Notes: generated by a model from the sequence alone, not told the origin. Positions 19,228-26,488 are shown, numbered from the stretch's first letter. The stretch: DNA of 36,369 nt from a virus (IMGVR_UViG_3300045125_000108:1-36369), one strand, 5' to 3'. Made by a program: numbers and translations.

Positions 19228-19263
19228 AAACCCCAACTAGATCCGCCTCTGGTTGGGGTTTTT
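19228..19263 (+). terminator. rho-independent terminator of the lysis operon
   Basis: The stem AAACCCCAAC / GTTGGGGTTT closes a loop of about 14 nt and is followed by TTTTT. This is a textbook intrinsic terminator on the plus strand, ending the 17.8-19.2 kb operon. Confidence 0.85.
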
Positions 19264-19277
19264 GATATAATATTAAC

Positions 19278-19388
19278 ATGAGCCCAAGAGATCACTTTAA
19301 TCAAATGATGCGTAGCCCCAATTTTAAAAATGAAACATATCAAAAATCTGGTGGTAAAATTGAATATAAAATAGAAATTTTTTTTTAA
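19278..19388 (+). CDS. possible tiny protein
   Basis: An open frame of 36 codons (MSPRDHFNQMMRSPNFKN...) lying 8 nt after a TATAAT, without a Shine-Dalgarno, so it would have to be leaderless. It ends in a homopolymer tract, where read errors are likely. It could equally be the leader of the following gene. No family recognised. Confidence 0.25.
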   Translation: MSPRDHFNQMMRSPNFKNETYQKSGGKIEYKIEIFF

Positions 19389-19408
19389 AAAAATTAAAAG
19401 GATTTTTA

Positions 19409-19982
19409 ATGTTAAAAAATAATGTTGGAATATTACAAATAGATGACTTTCTTAACGATGATGATTTTAAAACTTTAAAAGAACAATGTAAAGAAATTTC
19501 TGATAATTTTAAAATAAATAAATACTATCGTTGAGTATGGTAGATTTGATACATCTTTCTATATTCCAGATGAAATAGAATATAAATTTATGGAAAAATT
19601 AAATAGTACATTAGATTTAGATAATAAACTTATATATGCCCAATTATTGAAGTATCAAATAGTTGATGGATGTGTACCAAAACTTGGAATACACAAAGAT
19701 GCTCTTGCTTGCGAATTAAAAATAACGTTTTGTATAGATAAAAAAATAGATGGATGGAATTTTTGTGTAGAAGACAAAATCTTTAAAGATAAAGAAAACT
19801 CTGTCATAGCATTTGATGGCAATAAATATAGTCATTTTAGAACTAAGTATCCTTCAGAATCAGAAGATGATTTTTTAACTGTTCTTTTAATACATACAGC
19901 TGATAAAAATTATTGGGCTAACAAAGTGGATAAAAAGTACTATCATTTAATAACACCTATGAGTGTTGATAAAAAATATTAA
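19409..19982 (+). CDS. 2OG-Fe(II) oxygenase-like protein 4, one frameshift
   Basis: About 190 residues. It starts MLKNNVGILQIDDFLND at ATG 19409 after AAGGA. The middle has an HxD-type pair in KLGIHKDALACELKITF, and a second histidine follows in GNKYSHFRTKYPSESEDD, with FLTVLLIHTAD as the closing strand. This spacing fits the jelly-roll 2OG oxygenases but is more divergent than the other four, and no clear 2OG-binding arginine is seen, so it could be an inactive relative. The frame breaks near 19530. It converges on oxygenase 5, with 140 bp between the stops. Confidence 0.55.
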
Positions 19983-20122
19983 AATCTCTATAGCGTCTTT
20001 TCTTGGATTAAAATCGTATAAAGGATCAGTAATGTAAACTGGAGTAGGTGAGTTCATTTTCACTATACTCGAATCTATTTTCTTTTGATATTAAATCTCT
20101 ATTGCCAGATTTTAATACATAT

Positions 20123-21042
20123 TTATGTTCTTTTTGGATGCCCTAAAGAATTTATATCTTCTTTAGTAGCAAATAATCTACCATGCCATTGTTTATTTTC
20201 AAATCCATCTTTTTCTATCTCAGCTAACTTAGCAACAAAATCTTCATCTGATAATGTTTGTCTATAAGTAATCAATTCTTTTGGCTGAGGTGCAACTAGA
20301 AAATGTCTTACATAATACTTATTTCCTTTTATTGGAAATACGGAGTGAGGATGATCTGTTCTAAAAAGTAAACCATCTCCAGCCTGCATCTTATAAATTA
20401 AAGGATCATCTACCATCCAGCATTCTTTCTCTTGTCCATGCTCATCTATATAGGTTGATTTTTCTGCAGTTTCAAAATTAATAAACTGTATTTCCCCGCC
20501 TTCATAGTCATCATTAATATAAACATTATAATTAAAAAATGAAGGAGCTGGATTTAACCACATTCTTCTATCTTTATGCAATTCCATTGATAAAGATTTA
20601 GACGGATTTGTATTTACTGATTCTGCAATTAACAGATCTCCATATTCCCACCTATGTGGATTTTTAAACTTAGAAACATCTGATCTAGAGTATCCTGGCA
20701 TATCAATAAGTTCTTCCCAAGATGTAGGGATATTTGGATCCTCTCCCCATATTTTAAAATATTCTTCATTCAAACAATTTTCTTTATAATACTTTAATGC
20801 TGCACAAAAAGATTTTAAATTTTCTCTAATAAAGTATCCGCCTTCTGAAGGACAATCTCTCCATCCCGCTTCTACTCTAGGGTAAGCTTTAGAATAATTG
20901 CCCCAAGGTTTCCAGTCTGTCCATGGTCCAAAAAAATTAACTTCTTCTACCTTTGACTTTTTTATAATGTCGTATAATTTTTGTGGGTCTTCAACAGAGT
21001 TCTTTACTAAAGTACGTCCTTGGTTAATTCTATAAATTCCAT
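20123..21042 (-). CDS. 2OG-Fe(II) oxygenase 5, one frameshift near the start
   Basis: About 306 residues, larger than the others by an N-terminal 110-residue extension (FFGPWTDWKPWGNYSK, EGGYFIRENLKSF). HxD ligands lie in LSMELHKDRRMW, the core is YINDDYEGGEIQF, then AGDGLLFRTDHPHSV with the distal histidine and NKYYVRHFL with the 2OG arginine. The C-terminal 45 residues (KLAEIEKDGFENKQWHGRLF) are an added tail. ATG 21042 lies 6 nt after TGGTATAAT with no ribosome site, so the message is probably leaderless. One missing A near 21038 would restore MEIYRINQGRTLVKN. Confidence 0.8.
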
Positions 21043-21048
21043 ATTATT

Positions 21049-21057
21049 ATTATACCA
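21049..21057 (-). promoter_or_regulatory. extended -10 promoter giving a leaderless start
   Basis: The minus strand reads TGGTATAAT, then AATAAT, then ATG. The -10 to ATG gap of 6 nt puts the transcript start at the start codon. It matches the arrangement at 2226. Confidence 0.55.
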
Positions 21058-21114
21058 TTCCTATTTAGTAAAAAAAAGTGCGAAAAAAGTGCGGCGGAAA
21101 TAGAAGAGAGCATT

Positions 21115-21130
21115 TGTTTCACATGAAACA
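21115..21130. promoter_or_regulatory. parS-like ParB-binding site
   Basis: TGTTTCACATGAAACA differs at one central base from the bacterial chromosomal parS consensus TGTTTCACGTGAAACA. It is intergenic, between the stop of the small membrane protein (21133) and the start of oxygenase 5. No parA or parB gene is seen in the window, so the host ParB would have to bind it. The single mismatch falls in a CG step and could be a base-call error. Confidence 0.4.
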
Positions 21131-21132
21131 TA

Positions 21133-21242
21133 TTATCCTTTTCTCCTCCAATGATCATTATCTTCATTAATGGATGCTAATAAGGCAAATCCAATAACAA
21201 TATATGACTAAATATACATCCAAGGAAGAAAGCTATTTCCAT
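21133..21242 (-). CDS. tiny single-pass membrane protein, one frameshift
   Basis: About 36 residues: MEIAFFLGCIFS, then after one frame break YIVIGFALLASINEDNDHWRR. One hydrophobic helix is followed by a charged tail. It starts 5 nt after the stop of the zinc-ribbon gene. Many phages carry such small membrane peptides; the role is unknown. Confidence 0.4.
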
Positions 21243-21246
21243 ATAC

Positions 21247-21439
21247 TCACCATTTCTGTAAAGGACATGTGGCATTTTCTGATTTAGCCTTAACTGGCAT
21301 AATACAGCCACATTTTTTACATTGCTGTGTTAATTGTATAAATTCGGGACATATCATCGCAAATATCCAGTCTATGAGTATAAAGCTCTTCTTTTGATCT
21401 AGGTTGTTTTGGATTAAATATGTCCCATAGTTTTACCAT
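21247..21439 (-). CDS. small zinc-binding protein, one frameshift
   Basis: About 63 residues (MVKLWDIFNPKQPRS onward). Cysteine pattern: RLDICDD...CPEFIQLT, QCKKCGCIMPVK and ATCPLQKW. This is a four-cysteine-plus zinc ribbon that I know as a frequent small phage protein (similar to DUF6171 proteins), always ending near CPxxKW. ATG 21439 has GGAGGGG upstream and overlaps the sulfotransferase stop by 7 bases. The frame breaks near 21345. Confidence 0.65.
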
Positions 21440-22119
21440 TTCGCTTCCCCTCCATTTTTAAATTTATTATATATAGCATAGTCTACATCAAAATATTTTT
21501 CTAGAGACATTTTATCATTATAATCTAGACTTTCATATAGGGTTTTTGAACCCAAATTAGAATAGGTTGTCTTTATCGTCTACCGCCTCCAAATTTTCTA
21601 CTATTTAAATCTGAACATATTTTAGAAAAAATATAATTTGGATTTTCAAGCATATAATCTTGGTCGACTAGAAAATTTATTCTATTTATTCTTTCTTTTA
21701 AAAGATCTTGATCAATTTTTTTAAATATAGAAAATTCATATATTTGATCAAATATGGGACCAGATATTAGTATACTCTTTGCTTTGTATATTATGATATT
21801 GGATTGAATTTTCAATCCATTCAAAAAAATGTTTTTTGGTTAAATGTATATTTTTAATATCAAGATGAGTTATTGAGTCATTTATTAAAAGATCAAGCTT
21901 TATAGTAATTAAATGAGCATATAGGCTACATATCAATTTAATAGGATCTCTTAGTATTGAAAATATATAAGTATCTTTATTTATATTTTTATCCCAGCCA
22001 TTATGTCTATCTTCCCCATCAATAATATTAATATGGCTAGATATATGTGGAATTAAATATTTTTTAAAAATCTACCGCCTGTTTTTGGTCATGTGTAGAA
22101 AATAGAAATCTTTATACAT
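21433..22119 (-). CDS. sulfotransferase family protein, frameshifted
   Basis: Transfers sulfate from PAPS to an acceptor. About 228 residues after joining frames. The 5'-phosphosulfate loop is clear near the N-terminus (FLHMTKTGGRFLKKY), and the 3'-phosphate motif reads TYIFSILRDPIKLICSLYAH. The C-terminus (LYESLDYNDKMSLEKYFDVD, then YAIYNKF) matches the end of short carbohydrate-type sulfotransferases. ATG 22119 has AAGGA 7 nt upstream. Frames break near 22070, 21800 and 21580. Acceptor unknown: virion glycan, host surface sugar or lipid. Its location between oxygenase and zinc genes extends the tailoring theme. Confidence 0.75.
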
Positions 22120-22132
22120 GTATATCCTTATA

Positions 22133-22254
22133 TTATTGATATCTGAGACTATTAGATTTTAGGAAAGCCCCCTTTCCCCCATTGAAAATTTTGCTACAAT
22201 GTGAGATAAGAGAAGCGACATCTGGTATATATTGAGTTCCAGTGTAAGCTTCAC
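22133..22254 (-). CDS. possible small protein, two competing frames
   Basis: Downstream of a good minus-strand promoter there are two overlapping short frames. One starts at GTG 22254 (33 codons, KLTLELNIYQMSLLLSHIVA). The other is in a different frame, without a clear start (EAYTGTQYIPDVASLISHCS, ending LRYQ at 22133). One base error would decide between them. No family recognised. Confidence 0.3.
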
Positions 22255-22268
22255 AAACCGAATACTAA

Positions 22269-22297
22269 GTATAACATTAAAAAAATAGTGAAGTCAA
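22269..22297 (-). promoter_or_regulatory. sigma70-type promoter, minus strand
   Basis: On the minus strand, TTGACT, a 17-nt spacer and TTATAC. It would drive the small frame and the sulfotransferase block. A plus-strand TACAAT (22318-22323) lies back to back with it. Confidence 0.6.
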
Positions 22298-22329
22298 TAC
22301 TTTCAATTTTTTTATTGTACAATTGATAC

Positions 22330-23095
22330 ATGATAAAAGTTCAAGTAATAGGCGACTACCTTACAGCAAGAATTCAGGACAACATATAAATGCACATTTT
22401 GGTCACTAGAAAAATTAACAAAAACTAATCCATCAATTGAACAAAAAAATTCTAAATTTATAAATGATACAATATAGAAGTTAACTTTTGGGGACTTGCT
22501 GGTTATAAATGTTTTGGTTAGATATACTAGAAGACATTAACAGGAATATTATTTCATCTCCGCCAGAAGATACTATAGATATTCCTGGAATATCAGATAA
22601 TGTAGATTTATTTTTTCCATATAAAGATATTTTAGATGCAGATCTTAATTATGCCATGGCTAGGATTATGTTGATTGTAGAAATTGGATTCCTAAATATA
22701 ACAATGCAGATCTTGTTGTTAGAGATTATGTGAATCGTTTCTTGCTTCTTTCCCGTCCAAAAAAATTAGATTTATAGAACCTTTCCCACAATTTAAAGAG
22801 CTGAATACTTATAACTATCCAAGTTTGCCATACGAAAAAAAGATGACCATGATAAAAGAATTTAGAGAAAGTTTGTATAAAATAAGTATTGAAAAAGGAT
22901 TACTTCCTCCTATTAGCAACTCAATTGTATATTGATGCTGTAAATTGTGATTATCTTGCAGAAGAACATGCTAGACCAGGAAATCAAGAATATCACAAAG
23001 GTACAATAATAGATGCATTAAAACCTGAGCATAACGAAAAAGTTTACAATAATCTTGTTGCTCATATTAAAGATACTGTATCTCAATTATCTTAG
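22330..23095 (+). CDS. SGNH/GDSL-hydrolase-like candidate, frameshifted
   Basis: About 255 residues across several frame breaks (near 22385, 22480, 22680, 22760 and 22915). The start MIKVQVIGDYLTARIQ resembles the SGNH block I (GDSLT), though tyrosine stands where the catalytic serine should be. Later NFWGLAGYKCF and DLVVRDYVNRFLASFPSKK fit an alpha/beta fold, and the end has an LKPEHNEKVYNNLV stretch where the D-x-x-H pair is expected. With the serine missing, either the base is misread or the enzyme is inactive. ATG 22330 lies 6 nt after TACAAT, without a ribosome site. Confidence 0.35.
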
Positions 23096-23190
23096 TCAAC
23101 TACTTTTTAGATTTTTAAAAATGTTAATATAATTTTTTCATGCATGATACACAATAAAAAAAGAATTAAAAATCATTATAGTGCGCCCAT

Positions 23191-23256
23191 AATGTCCGAA
23201 TTGCACCTTATTTTTTCTAAATGTGATGTAACTCATAGTCAAAATGTCCGAATTGC
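23191..23256. promoter_or_regulatory. two exact 14-bp operator-like repeats
   Basis: AATGTCCGAATTGC occurs at 23191-23204 and again at 23243-23256, 52 bp apart (about five helical turns), in the gap before the first short-spaced promoter. A third copy (13 of 14 bases) lies in inverted orientation at 29019-29031. Looks like a binding site for a regulator of the rightward genes. The rest of the 23096-23332 gap holds AT-rich sequence and no gene. Confidence 0.55.
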
Positions 23257-23275
23257 CCGTGTTTCAACTTGAAAT

Positions 23276-23298
23276 TTGTCAGACCCCTATGATAGTCT
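23276..23298 (+). promoter_or_regulatory. short-spaced promoter, copy 1
   Basis: TTGTCA, an 11-nt spacer and a weak -10 (TAGTCT), followed by GAAAGG and ATG 23333. First of 15 similar elements. Confidence 0.6.
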
Positions 23299-23332
23299 TA
23301 AGACATAAGGTTAAATAAAGAAAGGTAGTCAA

Positions 23333-23548
23333 ATGATTACACTAGATAAAAACGAAATAAAGTCCGCTAAGTATGGACACCTCAATCTAACACAGCGTAT
23401 CGCTATCGCTGCTCAAATGGTAGTAGATGGTCAGCCTGTCTCTTTCCGTGGGGCTAGTGCTGATACCTATGCTAAGGTAATGCAAGAGGCTAACCGCATT
23501 AAGCATGAATTAGAGTTTCCACAATGCCCATGCGGAGAGTGTGACTAA
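23333..23548 (+). CDS. hypothetical protein with C-terminal cysteine cluster
   Basis: 71 residues, intact. The first half (MITLDKNEIKSAKYGHLNLT) reads as a helix-strand mix, and the end, EFPQCPCGECD, holds three closely spaced cysteines that could bind a metal. Function unknown. It is a single-gene unit: its own short-spaced promoter in front and another promoter 35 bp after its stop. Confidence 0.7.
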   Translation: MITLDKNEIKSAKYGHLNLTQRIAIAAQMVVDGQPVSFRGASADTYAKVMQEANRIKHELEFPQCPCGECD

Positions 23549-23582
23549 CACCACAGCGACACGCTAGGCTAAATGCCTCAAT

Positions 23583-23605
23583 TTGTCAGACCCCTATGCT
23601 ACACT
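23583..23605 (+). promoter_or_regulatory. short-spaced promoter, copy 2
   Basis: TTGTCA, 11 nt (GACCCCTATGC), TACACT, then AAACGAAAGG before ATG 23640. It drives the five-gene coupled string 23640-24256. Confidence 0.7.
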
Positions 23606-23639
23606 TACAACATAACAACAAAACGAAAGGTCAGAATAA

Positions 23640-23744
23640 ATGACACTAGAAGAATACAAGGCGCTAGTAACAGCACAGCGCAAGGCTAGCCTAGAAAAGG
23701 CTATCGCTACCCTATCCGCTACTACCTCTAAGGAGAATAAGTAA
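23640..23744 (+). CDS. tiny hypothetical protein
   Basis: 34 residues (MTLEEYKALVTAQRKASLEK, then a Thr/Ser-rich end), one amphipathic helix. First gene of a coupled string: its TAA shares a base with the next ATG (TAATG). The GAAAGG leader sits 8-9 nt upstream. No family recognised. Confidence 0.6.
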   Translation: MTLEEYKALVTAQRKASLEKAIATLSATTSKENK

Positions 23745-23915
23745 TGACTAAATGGGATACTATCCAATCAGATGTAAGCTGATGCTTACCGCCATTGGGA
23801 TGATGTAGTAGATGTAGAAGAAGATGAGGATGATTTCTTCGGATTTGCTAAGGCTATACAGATTGACCACTTAACAGATGAACAACTAGATGAGATTGGA
23901 AAAATGTTCGAATGA
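23744..23915 (+). CDS. acidic hypothetical protein, one frameshift
   Basis: About 56 residues. It reads MTKWDTIQSDV, then after a break near 23780 DAYRHWDDVVDVEEDEDDFF and LTDEQLDEIGKMFE. Very acidic, with an EDEDD run; possibly a DNA-mimic or protein-binding peptide (inference). Coupled to both neighbours by TAATG and ATGA overlaps. Confidence 0.6.
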
Positions 23916-24052
23916 CATTAGAATTAAATGACTATGGATTAGAGTTCGATACCTATGTGTGCTACATAGCGTTATCATGGCAGGTTATTGTTCCCGCTCT
24001 AATTGTTTTTATTGGATACAAGATTTATAAAAGAACTAAGAGAGTGTTTTAA
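23912..24052 (+). CDS. small membrane protein
   Basis: 46 residues. The N-terminal acidic part (MTLELNDYGLEFDTY) is followed by one membrane helix (SWQVIVPALIVFIGYKIY) and a basic tail (KRTKRVF), so the N-terminus should face out. Overlaps the previous stop by 4 bases. Confidence 0.6.
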   Translation: MTLELNDYGLEFDTYVCYIALSWQVIVPALIVFIGYKIYKRTKRVF

Positions 24053-24168
24053 TGAATAGACTACTTACTAGCCTTGTACAGTTAGCCCTCATAGTACCCG
24101 CCCTATACATGGGGCGCATTGTGTGGCATGACTTTAAGCAAGAGATGAGGGAACTATTCAATGGCTAA
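24052..24168 (+). CDS. small membrane protein
   Basis: 38 residues with one N-terminal hydrophobic helix (LVQLALIVPALYMG) and a charged C-terminus (WHDFKQEMRELFNG). TAATG coupling to the gene before and an 8-base overlap with the one after. Two adjacent small membrane proteins could act as a pair, but no function is evident. Confidence 0.6.
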   Translation: MNRLLTSLVQLALIVPALYMGRIVWHDFKQEMRELFNG

Positions 24169-24256
24169 CCCTAACGGGTTTTATAAATGCCCTAAATGTG
24201 ATCGCCTTAATGCGGGCGCTTATACTAAATGCGTATGTGAGCAAGATAACAAATAA
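24161..24256 (+). CDS. tiny zinc-ribbon protein
   Basis: 31 residues: FYKCPKCDRL and TKCVCEQD give a C-x-x-C / C-x-C set able to bind one zinc. Last gene of the 23.6 kb string; the DnaA-box element follows 5 bp after its stop. Confidence 0.6.
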   Translation: MANPNGFYKCPKCDRLNAGAYTKCVCEQDNK

Positions 24257-24260
24257 ATAA

Positions 24261-24390
24261 CGGCGTGTCGGCTTGACAAAGTCGAGCTGGCCCGCAAGTA
24301 CTTGCGGGAGTTATCCACAGGCTTACGGGGTTATCCACAACCCCCTGGAAATGTGAGGTTTATCACAAAAAATAATTTTGCGACACGCCC
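24261..24390. repeat. DnaA-box intergenic element, copy 1
   Basis: 130 bp bounded by inverted ends GGCGTGTCG and CGACACGCC. Inside, in order: a near-palindrome around TTGACAAAGTC, the perfect 18-bp palindrome CCCGCAAGTACTTGCGGG (24291-24308), and two perfect DnaA boxes TTATCCACA (24311-24319 and 24331-24339, 20 bp apart) separated by a TTACGG core. A promoter follows 16 bp on. Confidence 0.8.
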
Positions 24391-24405
24391 GAGAAATCCC
24401 CCAAT

Positions 24406-24428
24406 TTGTCAGTACCCCATGCTACACT
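24406..24428 (+). promoter_or_regulatory. short-spaced promoter, copy 3
   Basis: TTGTCA, 11 nt, TACACT; then GAAAGGTGG before ATG 24465. It drives the four-gene string to 25090. Confidence 0.7.
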
Positions 24429-24464
24429 TCCAGTATAAAGATTAAATAAAGAAAGGTGGTCACC

Positions 24465-24644
24465 ATGACTACACTAACACATACACACACTCCACACATG
24501 GAGAGCGTATCTACTACATACGGATTTGGAGTAGATGTCGAATACACTTTCTGCGAAACTTGTGAGCAGAACATAGATAGAGTTTATTTCTATGATGACT
24601 TTGACCGCTTACCATTTTACACAGATTGGAGTTTAACTAAATGA
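24465..24644 (+). CDS. small protein with CxxC motif
   Basis: 59 residues from ATG 24465, chosen because GAAAGGTGG is 6-9 nt upstream; a GTG at 24456 lies inside the ribosome site. His/Thr-rich start (LTHTHTPHME), then FCETCEQNIDRVYFYDDFD. The CETC pair plus histidines might hold a metal. Its stop overlaps the next ATG by 4 bases. Confidence 0.6.
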   Translation: MTTLTHTHTPHMESVSTTYGFGVDVEYTFCETCEQNIDRVYFYDDFDRLPFYTDWSLTK

Positions 24645-24802
24645 AAACTAATTTTGAGATTTCGCAAGAAATTAACACTCTTGCCAAAAAACACTATGGC
24701 GACATGGATTTGGCTTTTGCTTGGGGTTGTGCTCAGGCTTTGCTAACTACAAAACAATTAGATTTAATTCTTGGAATACTAAAAGAAAAGGAAACTAACT
24801 AA
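24641..24802 (+). CDS. hypothetical helical protein
   Basis: 53 residues, intact (MKTNFEISQEINTLAKKHYG, then AWGCAQALLTTKQLDLILG). Predicted all-helical and soluble. Coupled to both neighbours by ATGA and TAATG. Similar short helical proteins are common in actinophage early regions; role unknown. Confidence 0.6.
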   Translation: MKTNFEISQEINTLAKKHYGDMDLAFAWGCAQALLTTKQLDLILGILKEKETN

Positions 24803-24894
24803 TGAATAAATGTTCATCTTGTGGTCAAGATACCACGCAATTTATTACCGATGACGGAGAATACTATTATCCAATTTGTGGGGAGTGTTACTAA
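24802..24894 (+). CDS. tiny zinc-ribbon protein
   Basis: 30 residues with two C-x-x-C knuckles (NKCSSCGQD and YPICGECY), a complete minimal zinc ribbon. Coupled by TAATG at both ends. Several such proteins in this region suggest a set of small adaptor or host-takeover factors (inference). Confidence 0.65.
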   Translation: MNKCSSCGQDTTQFITDDGEYYYPICGECY

Positions 24895-25090
24895 TGAACG
24901 ATTTCTATGATGACTTGTTAAATGATTGCTACGGAGAAATTAAACTTGGCAATTTGGTTTTTCTCCCGCCGAAATTATTAAAGCTTTAGACCCTATTGCG
25001 TATGATCAAGGTTTATTAGACTTTGAGGACATGATGATGGAAAACATGGAAGAAGAAGAAATGGAAATGTTAGAAAAAGAAATTATCTAA
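24894..25090 (+). CDS. acidic hypothetical protein, one frameshift
   Basis: About 65 residues. It starts MNDFYDDLLNDCYGEIK; a break in a T-run near 24962 leads into AEIIKALDPIAYDQGLL and a Met/Glu-rich end (MMMENMEEEEMEMLEKEII). Strongly acidic. Last gene of its string, 5 bp before the second DnaA-box element. Confidence 0.55.
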
Positions 25091-25095
25091 CTCAA

Positions 25096-25195
25096 CGGCG
25101 TGTCGACTTGACAAAAGTTGATGCGCCCGCAAAAGAGAGGGGTTATCCACAGGTTACGGGCAGTTATCCACACCCCTGGAATTTGCGACACGCCC
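25096..25195. repeat. DnaA-box intergenic element, copy 2
   Basis: 100 bp with the same inverted ends as copy 1 (CGGCGTGTCG at 25096, CGACACGCCC ending 25195), the CTTGACAAAA block, CCCGCAAAAG, and two perfect TTATCCACA boxes (25143-25151 and 25164-25172, 21 bp apart) around a GGTTACGGGC core. It is shorter than copy 1 because the 18-bp palindrome is reduced to its left half. Confidence 0.8.
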
Positions 25196-25266
25196 GAGAT
25201 TTTGTGATTTTTATCACATGGCTTGAGCGTCTCATTATTTGGAATTACTGGCTAGTAATTAGATAA

Positions 25267-25289
25267 ATGTCAGTAGGGTCTGGTAAAAT
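25267..25289 (+). promoter_or_regulatory. short-spaced promoter, copy 4
   Basis: ATGTCA, 11 nt, TAAAAT, then AAACGAAAGGCGG before ATG 25322. The ATG inside this promoter is not a gene start. Confidence 0.65.
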
Positions 25290-25321
25290 ACCATTATCAA
25301 CAAAACGAAAGGCGGACTCAA

Positions 25322-25521
25322 ATGTCAGCAAATCTTTACACTATCGAAAATCTCCTTGTGGAAAAACTTATAAATCAAAAACACTAACAGGCGAAATAGT
25401 TTCTGCCGAGCCACACCCTCAAGCAATTTGGTATGATGGCGCAGAGGCTTATCGTGTAGAAGTTAGAAATCAAAATGGTGGATACACTTATCGCTCAGTA
25501 GCCGTAAAGGTATCTGACTAA
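25322..25521 (+). CDS. small beta-strand protein, one frameshift
   Basis: About 66 residues. Starts MSANLYTIENLLV, breaks near 25360, then GKTYKSKTLTGEIVSAEPHP and YRVEVRNQNGGYTYRSVAV. The pattern V-G-x-T-Y...T-G-x-I...H-P...R...V is shared with the protein at 27904, so the two are paralogues. A small beta-barrel (SH3-like) is likely from the alternating strands. Single-gene unit. Confidence 0.6.
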
Positions 25522-25522
25522 T

Positions 25523-25545
25523 TTGTCAGACCCTTACGCTATAAT
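25523..25545 (+). promoter_or_regulatory. short-spaced promoter, copy 5
   Basis: TTGTCA, 11 nt, perfect TATAAT, then AAGAAAGGAAAA before ATG 25570. It begins 1 bp after the previous stop. Confidence 0.75.
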
Positions 25546-25569
25546 TTAACAACTAAGAAAGGAAAACTA

Positions 25570-25735
25570 ATGTTAAAGATAATCGACAAAACCGATTTCT
25601 ATGAAATCGCAGACGAACAACACTTTTGCTGTGATGAAAGTCAGTTTAAGTATTACTGTGAACGAGCACCTAGAGTTTATGGGTTGCTACTTTTGCCAAT
25701 TTGACTATGATAAAGATTGCGAGGAACAACACTAA
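25570..25735 (+). CDS. small cysteine-rich protein, one frameshift
   Basis: About 54 residues. MLKIIDKTDFYEIADEQHFC, then cysteines in CCDESQFKYYCE, and after a break near 25680 GCYFCQFDYDKDCEEQH. Six cysteines and two histidines suggest one or two zinc sites. Coupled by TAATG to the next gene. Confidence 0.55.
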
Positions 25736-25890
25736 TGGGATTTATTGAAATCTTTCGCCTTGATGAAAATGGCGCAGGTTGGGTGGATTTATCAGAAGCC
25801 ACCCCTGATGAAATGTTTAATCTTGAATTAGGCTTACTTAATGAGGGAGCCTTATTCTCAACACCGAAGCCGACTAATTGTCGGTGGTAG
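25735..25890 (+). CDS. hypothetical small protein
   Basis: 51 residues, intact (MGFIEIFRLDENGAGWVDLS, then TPDEMFNLELGLLNEGA). Its last eight codons run through the next promoter (TTGTCGG), so promoter and coding sequence are fused here. No family recognised. Confidence 0.55.
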   Translation: MGFIEIFRLDENGAGWVDLSEATPDEMFNLELGLLNEGALFSTPKPTNCRW

Positions 25891-25900
25891 GTGCTATACT
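25878..25900 (+). promoter_or_regulatory. short-spaced promoter, copy 6
   Basis: TTGTCG, 11 nt, TATACT, then AAACGAAAGGAAAA before ATG 25931. A small hairpin (CCGAC / GTCGG) covers the TTGTCG element. Confidence 0.7.
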
Positions 25901-25930
25901 TACAACAACAAAACGAAAGGAAAACTAAAA

Positions 25931-26094
25931 ATGAAAACACTTAAAAAATAGAAACTTACTCTTTTGATTGCGACTCTTGCGGTGGTAAGGGTTGGTTATT
26001 TTGGGGAGATAATGAAAACTTTGATGTTGAGGCTTGCGATTGTAACCCTGAACAATTAGATGTTCCACAAAATAAGTTAGGTCATGGTGAATAA
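25931..26094 (+). CDS. small zinc-ribbon protein, one frameshift
   Basis: About 54 residues. MKTLKK is followed by a break in an A-run, then IETYSFDCDSCGGKGWLFWG and EACDCNPEQL. The CDSCGGKG knuckle resembles a DnaJ-type zinc repeat, though only one and a half repeats are present. TAATG coupling to the next gene. Confidence 0.6.
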
Positions 26095-26300
26095 TGTATA
26101 AAATAACTTGCGCTTATGATGAAAACGCTCCACACTGCACTCAGCAATTCTCAGATGAATTAGACGCTCACAAAAGTTTTGCTAATTATGTAGATTGGGG
26201 ATTTGCTGACGAATACTCAACTGTAAATCTTTATACACCTAGCGGAAAATGCTACACAAAAATTTTCTATCGTGAAGGTAGAAGGGTGGTAGAAAAATAA
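26094..26300 (+). CDS. hypothetical protein
   Basis: 68 residues, intact: MYKITCAYDENAPHCTQQFS, VDWGFADEYSTVNLYTPSG and KIFYREGRRVVEK. Predicted alpha/beta with a C-terminal beta hairpin. No family recognised. Shares bases with both neighbours. Confidence 0.6.
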   Translation: MYKITCAYDENAPHCTQQFSDELDAHKSFANYVDWGFADEYSTVNLYTPSGKCYTKIFYREGRRVVEK

Positions 26301-26488
26301 TGATGACTCGTAAAGATTACATAGCAACTGCGGAAATTCTAAAGTATGTTTCCGATAAAACTCACCCAGCCGTTTTTTCTAAAATGGTTGTAGATTTTGC
26401 GGAGATGTTCGCAAAAGATAATCCACGATTTGACGCTAATAGATTTTATTCTGCGTCAAATTACAAAATACCAACTTTCAGCAACTAA
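26300..26488 (+). CDS. hypothetical helical protein of actinophage type
   Basis: 62 residues. The ATG overlaps the previous stop by one base (TAATG). MTRKDYIATAEILKYVSDKT and FAEMFAKDNPRFDANRFYSA belong to a short helical protein that I have often seen in actinobacterial phages and plasmids, function unknown. The second Met may be the start actually used. Confidence 0.65.
   Translation: MMTRKDYIATAEILKYVSDKTHPAVFSKMVVDFAEMFAKDNPRFDANRFYSASNYKIPTFSN

Noticed and set aside
25267-25321. ATG upstream of the 25322 gene as start codon
   Set aside because: It lies inside the TTGTCA-type promoter element; the leader AAACGAAAGG points to ATG 25322.
25677-25940. 87-codon minus-strand frame
   Set aside because: It lies opposite three well-supported plus-strand genes and a promoter, and resembles no protein.
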